Shown piece by piece: positions 8,347 through 12,829 of a stretch of 12,829 nucleotides of DNA. The stretch is from Vulcanimicrobiia bacterium (GTDB taxonomy: Bacteria > Eremiobacterota > Eremiobacteria > Baltobacterales > Baltobacteraceae), in assembly GCA_024281135.1 (NCBI GenBank), contig JAMXLG010000080.1:1-12829 (forward strand), written 5' to 3'. How positions within the stretch are numbered: position 1 is the stretch's first letter; every line of letters begins with the position of its first letter. The position numbers and the translations under genes were made by a program. The notes below the pieces were generated by a model that saw nothing but the letters and a program-made list of their open reading frames with translations, searched no databases and was not told the origin of the DNA.

Positions 8347-9150
8347 TCAATAGCAAAGCTCGGGAGCGCAAAAATCGAAGAGCGCTTTTGGAGTCAGACC
8401 CGTGAGATCGCGTGCCTCTCGGCTCAAGTGCGCCTGGTCGGAATAACCGGCAGCGGCTGCGAGCGACGCGAGTCCATACTCCCTGCGCTTCTCAGCGAAG
8501 TTCAGAAAGTGTTGAAAGCGAACGACGCGCTCCAGCGTCTCGGGTCCAAATCCGAGAGCACGTTCGGTTTCCCGGCGAACGCTGCGTACGCTGAGGTTCG
8601 TCAAATGCTGCAACTCTCGTAACAAACTTCCTTCAGCAAATCGACGTTGGTCCAAGAGCTCGATCACTCCAGCCATACAGGGATCAGGGTCCTCGCGCGA
8701 AGCTGTCATAGCAATGAGCGCTATTTCCAGCCGTTCGAGAACCGTTTCGGGTTCTTGCGTGTTCCCGATGGCGTCAAGCAATGTCGTAGCAAGTTGCTCA
8801 TCGAGTTCGCTCAAAAGGGTACGATTGCCGGCGACTTCACCAGCGCGCATGCTTAACCACGCTGGTGCTGCACCGAGCTTGAATCTCACGGCAGCGGACG
8901 TCGATCCTGGTGATGCGATTTCCGCATATGCCGTTCTGCTTGGCCCATAAAGCCGAAGTACGCCGTTCGACCAGATCACCTCGGCACAGCCATCGGGCAG
9001 CACGAAGAATTCCAACGGGACTGAACCCTGGGGAATCTTTAAGTGCCATGCCTTCGAAAAGTGCCGGCGTAACTCTGGAGCTACGGGACGTTCCGACATT
9101 ACCGCGCCCCGTCCGAAGACCGCCCCGGCCTGGTTCCCAATGAGCTTCAT
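8347..9150 (-). CDS. AraC-family transcriptional regulator
   Basis: This 267-residue protein has the AraC/XylS helix-turn-helix pair at its C-terminus. The first helix-turn-helix lies around 180-212 (LSVRSVRRETERALGFGPET) and the second carries the family signature GYSDQAHLSREARDLTGLTP at 235-254. The N-terminal part, with LPDGCAEVIW at 51-60 followed by LYGPSR, resembles the DUF6597-type sensor domain that often precedes AraC DNA-binding domains in soil bacteria. The ligand is unknown. ATG at 9148-9150 has AGGTG 6 nt upstream. An internal ATG at codon 18 (MSERPVAPE) is a possible shorter start with a weaker site. It follows the monooxygenase stop by 3 bp and the RBS overlaps that stop, so the two are surely cotranscribed. 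A role as activator of its own operon or of a linked gene is inferred. Confidence 0.9.
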   Translation of the reverse strand: MKLIGNQAGAVFGRGAVMSERPVAPELRRHFSKAWHLKIPQGSVPLEFFVLPDGCAEVIWSNGVLRLYGPSRTAYAEIASPGSTSAAVRFKLGAAPAWLSMRAGEVAGNRTLLSELDEQLATTLLDAIGNTQEPETVLERLEIALIAMTASREDPDPCMAGVIELLDQRRFAEGSLLRELQHLTNLSVRSVRRETERALGFGPETLERVVRFQHFLNFAEKRREYGLASLAAAAGYSDQAHLSREARDLTGLTPKALFDFCAPELCY

Positions 9151-9153
9151 GGC

Positions 9154-10590
9154 TCACACCTGTCTGCTTAGTACTTCGTCAGCCGCTTCCAACGAGGTGG
9201 CGTCGGTCACTGCCGATTCATAGGCGATGTATCCATCCGGTCGAATCAACAGCAGTTCTTGCTTCTCGCTTAAACGTGACTCGAGAACGCGAGGAAATCG
9301 ATCTTCTAGTGATTTTGCGGCGCCATTTGCGCCGTTCACCAAGAGTACGAAGCGACGTCCGATACGGCCTCCTCGTAGCGTATCATCTAAATATCGTCTG
9401 CCGGCGCCATCTACGATGTGGCTTCCTTTATACGAATTGCCCAATCCCGAAAGCCGCTCAACGAAGGCGCGCTGGAATAACGGGATATGCGTCGCAATCG
9501 GTATCACCGCGTTTCGGATTCCTTGAACAAGTGGACTGCGCGCGCCCAATCCACTCGTCAGAAAGTGTGTCGTTTCTATAACGCCGCGAACGATCGGGTG
9601 ACGCTCCTCTGTGTAGCTTCGCAGAAGTGCATCCTTGGCTTCGCCACGCACGGCAAGATCGAGCTTCCAGGCGAGGTTCCACACGTCCTGAAGTCCCGTA
9701 TTCATGCCCTGTCCACCGAAGGGACTGTGAATGTGCGCCGCATCTCCGGCGATGAAGATGCGGCCGCTACTCATCTTCGAGACGGATCGGTGGTGGATTT
9801 TGAAGTAGCCTGACCAGTTCATCGAGTCAGCGACAACGCCCTGAGGCGCGCGCTCAGCTAGAAGAGCGTTGACGAGATCGAGCGAGGGTGCGTCACCCTC
9901 CGGCGTATCGACCGTTGCGACTAATCTCCGGCGTTTTGCACTCATCGGGAAGATCGCAAGTGGCCCCTGCGGACTTGGGCACAGTTGCATTTCGTCAGCT
10001 GGAATTGCCTCATTAGTTATGACATCTGCGAGCATGTATTGTTCGGCGTAATCGCCTCCGTCGAACGGCAGGCCGAGGAGGTTGCGAACCGTACTATGCG
10101 CGCCGTCGCAGCCGACTAAGTACTTCGCTTCAATGATCGCAGACTCACCGTTGCGTTCGACGATCGCTTCGACGCCCGCTTCTGTTTGATGAGCAGAAAC
10201 CAGCGTCGTTTGATATTCGACGTCGCCGCCAAGACGGCGGAGGTTCTCCAGAAGAAGCCTTTCCGTTACGTCTTGCGGCACCATTGCGACGAATGGATAA
10301 GGGGTGCCGGGTGGAACGAAGTCGATTCGGCCGAGCATCCGCGTATGAGAAACGATTGCTACACCGGTAACGCGATTGGCTACGTTAGAAAAGGGCTCGG
10401 CTATGCCCGCCATGTCGAAGATCTCGAACGTCCTCGGGAAGATTGCGAGCGCTTTTGATACGGTGGACTGCGTTGGATGAGATTCGATGATGCGATAGCT
10501 CATGCCGCGGCGTGCGCATTCGTTCGCGAGAAAGAGTCCCACGGGGCCTGCCCCAACGACAAGGACATCGAGCGCTGCTCCTGGCGTCAC
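9154..10590 (-). CDS. FAD-dependent monooxygenase, PheA/TfdB-like
   Basis: This is a group A flavoprotein monooxygenase (FAD_binding_3 family), which uses NAD(P)H and O2 to hydroxylate an aromatic or polyketide-like substrate in the cytoplasm. From the chosen start, the dinucleotide-binding motif GAGPVG is at 13-18 with the ribose-binding Glu in YRIIES. The DG motif (CDGAHSTVR) is at about 161-169, and the GD motif (FIAGDAAHIHSPFGGQGMN) at about 279-297. The last 120 residues match the thioredoxin-like C-terminal domain of phenol hydroxylase relatives, ending LLIRPDGYIAYES. Length (478) is normal for the family. I chose GTG at 10588-10590 because GAGG lies 8 nt upstream. A TTG at 10618-10620 would add 10 residues but has no ribosome binding site. 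It is first in a leftward operon with the AraC gene and divergent from the TetR gene. The substrate cannot be read from the sequence. Detoxification of an antibiotic or phenolic is as likely as catabolism. Confidence 0.92.
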   Translation of the reverse strand: MTPGAALDVLVVGAGPVGLFLANECARRGMSYRIIESHPTQSTVSKALAIFPRTFEIFDMAGIAEPFSNVANRVTGVAIVSHTRMLGRIDFVPPGTPYPFVAMVPQDVTERLLLENLRRLGGDVEYQTTLVSAHQTEAGVEAIVERNGESAIIEAKYLVGCDGAHSTVRNLLGLPFDGGDYAEQYMLADVITNEAIPADEMQLCPSPQGPLAIFPMSAKRRRLVATVDTPEGDAPSLDLVNALLAERAPQGVVADSMNWSGYFKIHHRSVSKMSSGRIFIAGDAAHIHSPFGGQGMNTGLQDVWNLAWKLDLAVRGEAKDALLRSYTEERHPIVRGVIETTHFLTSGLGARSPLVQGIRNAVIPIATHIPLFQRAFVERLSGLGNSYKGSHIVDGAGRRYLDDTLRGGRIGRRFVLLVNGANGAAKSLEDRFPRVLESRLSEKQELLLIRPDGYIAYESAVTDATSLEAADEVLSRQV

Positions 10591-10654
10591 AGTCTGTACC
10601 TCGCTTCTTTTCAGTGGCAAACCAGTTCAAGCGTAAGCGATCGTCACCACCTTT

Positions 10655-10668
10655 GTTTTGTACAAAAC
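10655..10668. promoter_or_regulatory. Perfect 14-bp palindrome, candidate TetR operator
   Basis: GTTTTGTACAAAAC is a perfect 14-bp dyad in the 148-bp region between the divergent monooxygenase (start 10590) and TetR gene (start about 10739). Length, symmetry and place are those expected of an operator for the neighbouring TetR-family repressor, able to act on both arms. A perfect 7+7 dyad at a given position is expected about once in 16,000 by chance. Binding by this particular regulator is inferred. Confidence 0.6.
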
Positions 10669-10702
10669 GGACAGTTGTTGGAGGGCTCCCGAGCTTCGTT
10701 AC

Positions 10703-10732
10703 TTGTTGAACGTCCATTCAGTATGGTATGCT
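10703..10732 (+). promoter_or_regulatory. Possible promoter of the TetR gene (leaderless start)
   Basis: TTGTTG (10703-10708) and TATGCT (10727-10732) are spaced 18 nt and match the -35/-10 consensus at three and four positions. Transcription would begin about 7 nt after the -10, right at the GTG start at 10739. There is no Shine-Dalgarno before that GTG, which fits a leaderless message. The evidence is consensus only and weak. Confidence 0.25.
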
Positions 10733-10738
10733 CTTGCC

Positions 10739-11359
10739 GTGATTCAGTCAAGCCGGGATGCAACACGATCGCGAGCCGCCATACTGGACGCCGCCGAGGC
10801 GGTGTTTGCGGAAAAAGGCTACCATGGGGCGACTTTTACTGACATTTGCAAAACCGCCAGTGTCTCTCGTGGCCTTCCAACATACCTGTTCGGTGGCAAG
10901 GACGAGCTCTATCGCGCCGTCGTCGGGCGAGCGGCAGCGCGATTGCATGCGTCGACCCTCGATCCACTGCGGCGCTACGCTCAGCGGCAATCGACATCGA
11001 TTGCGGAGGCAATTGAACTCGCAGTCGACACATACGTCGATTATCTGAATGCGAACCGAAGAATCGTGCGGCTGTTGCAATGGGAGATGCTCAGCGATCC
11101 CAATGAACAACGTCCATTTGCACCCAGCGCGGAGTTGTTCGCGGAGTTTCGCGACGCGCTCAAAACGATTCTTAAGAACAACGAGCTGACCGACGTTTCC
11201 GCGTCGGACTTGCTTTCGAGTATCGTGTCGCTCTGTTTCTTCCCGTTTATGCTCGGTCTCGGAACAAAGGTTCTTGGACCGAAGCCCTTCGGCAAAGCAG
11301 AGCTGACGCGACGCAAGAATCACATCGTCCGGATTCTTTTACGAGGCATCACATGCTAG
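10739..11359 (+). CDS. TetR/AcrR-family transcriptional repressor
   Basis: This is a protein of about 206 residues. Residues 10-62 form the TetR_N DNA-binding domain: ILDAAEAVFAEKGYHGATF followed by the helix-turn-helix DICKTASVSRGLPTYLFGGK and DELYRAVV. The rest is the usual all-helical ligand-binding and dimerisation part. Family members are mostly dimeric repressors released by small hydrophobic molecules. I place the start at GTG 10739, giving VIQSSRDATRSRAAILDAA, a typical lead-in of about 12 residues. The frame stays open back to a TTG at 10658, but that lies inside the operator palindrome and would add an unrelated tail. No ribosome binding site is seen, so the start may be leaderless. 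It is divergent from the monooxygenase and overlaps the next gene by 7 nt, so it heads a rightward operon and probably autoregulates it. Confidence 0.9.
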   Translation: MIQSSRDATRSRAAILDAAEAVFAEKGYHGATFTDICKTASVSRGLPTYLFGGKDELYRAVVGRAAARLHASTLDPLRRYAQRQSTSIAEAIELAVDTYVDYLNANRRIVRLLQWEMLSDPNEQRPFAPSAELFAEFRDALKTILKNNELTDVSASDLLSSIVSLCFFPFMLGLGTKVLGPKPFGKAELTRRKNHIVRILLRGITC

Positions 11360-11742
11360 GACCACGCGCGTCAACGACGCTCGCGCGTATCGGACTCATT
11401 GTCTGTGGAACCTACTACACCGTCGTCGGCATGCTGCTATTCGCTGCGCCGCGCTTGTTTTACGAACACATCGGCCGCATTGGGGCGTTCAACGAGCACT
11501 ACTCACGGGACGTTGGAAGTTTCACCCTGCCTCTTGGCCTCGCGTTGTTCTGGCTCGCTCGCAGGCCGTTTAAATATCGTCTCTTTGCCTGGTATGCGGT
11601 CGTGGCTAGTGCGTTTCATGCCGCCAGCCACTTCATGGATGGCATCAACACGCAAAGAGCCGCGAATGCATTCATATTTTTCATCGGAGTAACCGCACTA
11701 CTGTGCCTTCCACTCCTTAAAGAACAGGAGACCCTAAGATGA
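11353..11742 (+). CDS. Small four-helix inner-membrane protein
   Basis: This 129-residue hydrophobic protein has four predicted membrane segments, near 10-32, 53-69, 75-94 and 103-122. Conserved-looking polar spots are NEHYSRDVGSF (47-57) between helices 1 and 2, and FHAASHFMDG (88-97) with two histidines and an aspartate at the end of helix 3. It resembles the small uncharacterised membrane proteins that often accompany TetR regulators and DoxX proteins. I do not recognise a named family with certainty. The ATG (11353-11355) overlaps the TetR stop (shared ATGCTAG) and has GAGG 6 nt upstream. Its own stop overlaps the next start by 4 nt. This coupling makes it a firm operon member. A role in redox or membrane homeostasis with the DoxX-like neighbour is inferred. 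Confidence 0.8.
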   Translation: MLGPRASTTLARIGLIVCGTYYTVVGMLLFAAPRLFYEHIGRIGAFNEHYSRDVGSFTLPLGLALFWLARRPFKYRLFAWYAVVASAFHAASHFMDGINTQRAANAFIFFIGVTALLCLPLLKEQETLR

Positions 11743-12368
11743 AACGACTCGCGTACGTCGCGCTCGTTCTTGCTCTCGTCATCCAATTTACGTGGGAGAT
11801 TAGCGCGCTCAAAACCATCCCTCATGACATGAACTTCTGGTTCAGTTGGTTCGTGCTTGGCGGTTTCGCGATGGTTGCGCTGACGAAAGGTAGGGCGGTC
11901 TGGGCTTCCTGGCTGATGCGCGTTGGGCTGGGTCTCGACTTCACCGCGACGACGCTCGATCGATATGGGATTTTCGGGCCGTACGGAACCAAAGGCGTGA
12001 ATTGGGGAGACTTCCAGCACTTTATCGCGTACACGCATCAAGTCAATGCGTTCCTGCCGGCAAGCTTTGCGCCACTCCTCGCGTACGCAGCGAATGTTTG
12101 TGAAATCGTCCTTGCTGTCGCGCTCATTCTCGGTATCTGCACGTCCCTTGCCTGCCTTGCAACTGCGCTGCTGCTTCTTGCCTATGCCTGTGCAATGACG
12201 ATCTCGTTTGGCTTCACCTCTCAATTTCCGTACGCAGTCTTCTTGCTGAGTGCGGGCGCATGGTATTTAGCAAATACCGACTCTTCATTCCTAAGCGTAG
12301 ACCGTCTGTTCAACTGGATCGCGAGGTCCGCGGTCAGCGAAGCCTCAAGAACTCCGAATCAGTTTTAG
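11739..12368 (+). CDS. DoxX-like integral membrane protein
   Basis: This 209-residue protein has about five hydrophobic segments, near 4-23, 33-49, 109-133, 135-156 and 164-178. The second half is DoxX-like: WGDFQHFIAYTHQVNAFLP (89-107), a helix with Glu122 (ANVCEIVLAVALILGI), then LLLLAYACAMTISFG and a last helix with SAGAWYLA. DoxX-type proteins sit in the inner membrane and have been linked to quinone, thiosulfate and oxidative-stress chemistry, though most are uncharacterised. The first half has an extra charged loop (residues 66-88, including DRYGIFGPYGTKG) between helix 2 and the core. ATG at 11739 overlaps the previous stop (ATGA), with AGGAG 8 nt upstream. Its TAG overlaps the TAA of the convergent oxidoreductase gene. 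It is the last gene of the TetR operon and no terminator fits before the next gene. Family placement is by pattern only. Confidence 0.75.
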   Translation: MKRLAYVALVLALVIQFTWEISALKTIPHDMNFWFSWFVLGGFAMVALTKGRAVWASWLMRVGLGLDFTATTLDRYGIFGPYGTKGVNWGDFQHFIAYTHQVNAFLPASFAPLLAYAANVCEIVLAVALILGICTSLACLATALLLLAYACAMTISFGFTSQFPYAVFLLSAGAWYLANTDSSFLSVDRLFNWIARSAVSEASRTPNQF

Positions 12369-12829
12369 TGAGAAGCAGTAAGGATGACTTTTCCAGTCAC
12401 TTTGCGGCTCGCCTGTGCGACGAATGCTGCCTTCGCATCAGCAAGGGAATAGACTGCATTGACGTGCGGTCGAATCTGACCTGCGTCTACCATGCGGCTT
12501 AACTCCACGAGCTGCGTCCGATTGGGCTCGCGGATGAAGTGTACGATTCGAATATCTTGCCGCGTCCCTTTCGGTGGCATCATGGCCGTCACGAGTGTTC
12601 CGCCCGGCTTCACGATCGCAAGCGAACGCTCGAGAATGTCGCCACCGATGGTGTCATAGACAAGGTCGACCTTACCAATGCGATCTTCCCATCCGCTCTT
12701 CCCCAGGTCAACAAAAATGTCGGCACCCGCGTCGAGCACTTGCGATTCGGTGTTGCTCCGACCGGTACCAATTATTCGAGCACCAATCGGGCGCGCAAGT
12801 TGTATCGCCATATCGCCCAGCGCGCCGGC
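12365..12829 (-). CDS. Quinone oxidoreductase-like MDR dehydrogenase, 5' end outside window
   Basis: The frame is open from the right edge to TAA (complement of 12365-12367), so only the C-terminal 154 codons are seen. An ATG at 12811 lies inside the nucleotide-binding motif and is not the start. Visible parts are the Rossmann motif AGALGDMAIQLARPIGARII, with the glycine pattern of the medium-chain dehydrogenase/reductase superfamily, the segment DLVYDTIGGDILERSLAIVK followed by PGGTLVT, and the C-terminal GQIRPHVNAVYSLADAKAAF then GKVILTAS. This is the NADPH:quinone reductase / ADH_zinc_N_2 pattern. Such enzymes reduce quinones or enones with NADPH. Zinc ligands would lie in the missing N-terminal half, so zinc dependence cannot be judged. 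It converges on the DoxX-like gene with overlapping stops and is in the same direction as the monooxygenase. A shared redox theme is possible but unproven. Confidence 0.9.
   Translation of the reverse strand, partial: AGALGDMAIQLARPIGARIIGTGRSNTESQVLDAGADIFVDLGKSGWEDRIGKVDLVYDTIGGDILERSLAIVKPGGTLVTAMMPPKGTRQDIRIVHFIREPNRTQLVELSRMVDAGQIRPHVNAVYSLADAKAAFVAQASRKVTGKVILTASH

Noticed and set aside
8296..8622. 108-codon + strand frame opposite the end of the AraC gene, with TTGACG/TACGGT promoter-like hexamers at its front
   Set aside because: Most of it is antisense to the AraC helix-turn-helix region, and the product resembles no family. The hexamers match the consensus only weakly.
11616..12224. 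Antisense 202-codon frame opposite the two membrane-protein genes
   Set aside because: Charged, repetitive composition. The sense frames have coupled starts, ribosome binding sites and membrane helices.
1..12829. CRISPR arrays, transfer RNA or ribosomal RNA genes, insertion sequences
   Set aside because: No regularly spaced direct repeats, no tRNA-like T-loop or anticodon arms, no transposase-like protein and no terminal inverted repeats were seen.

Overview
The window reads as bacterial chromosomal DNA of moderately high G+C content. It is densely coding, with short Shine-Dalgarno-like sites and stop/start overlaps. A lipoprotein with a clean lipobox followed by a glycine run points to a diderm bacterium. 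The mix of a giant Thr/Ser/Asn-rich surface-type protein, Cys-Gly-run lipoproteins and TetR/AraC-controlled redox genes would fit soil lineages such as Eremiobacterota, but that placement is a guess. No RNA gene, insertion sequence, CRISPR array or attachment site was seen.

Region 1 (1-6902, + strand) is the 3' portion of a giant gene that starts before the window: about 2,300 codons are visible with no start. The protein appears to be extracellular and modular. It has degenerate beta-rich repeats, then jelly-roll (LamG-like) modules that seem nested one inside the other, then about 900 residues I cannot assign. That last part holds two segments with the polar-strand / amphipathic-hairpin look of aerolysin-type (ETX/MTX2) pore-forming proteins. 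A sugar-binding, pore-forming or adhesive role is a hypothesis. A hairpin at 6915-6947 separates it from the convergent next gene.

Region 2 (7002-8346, - strand) is a YVTN/beta-propeller lipoprotein with a good ribosome binding site, plus a 259-bp gap that is unusually rich in short palindromes.

Region 3 (8347-12368) is a divergent redox/regulation module. Leftward run a PheA/TfdB-type FAD monooxygenase and, 3 bp behind it, an AraC-type regulator. Rightward run a TetR-type regulator, a small four-helix membrane protein and a DoxX-like membrane protein, with overlapping stop and start codons at both junctions. Between the two arms lies a perfect 14-bp palindrome, the best operator candidate in the window. 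The simplest reading is that the TetR protein controls both arms in response to a small hydrophobic or aromatic compound that the monooxygenase handles.

Region 4 (12365-12829, - strand) is the C-terminal part of a quinone oxidoreductase-like (MDR superfamily) gene that runs off the right edge. Its stop codon overlaps the stop of the DoxX-like gene.
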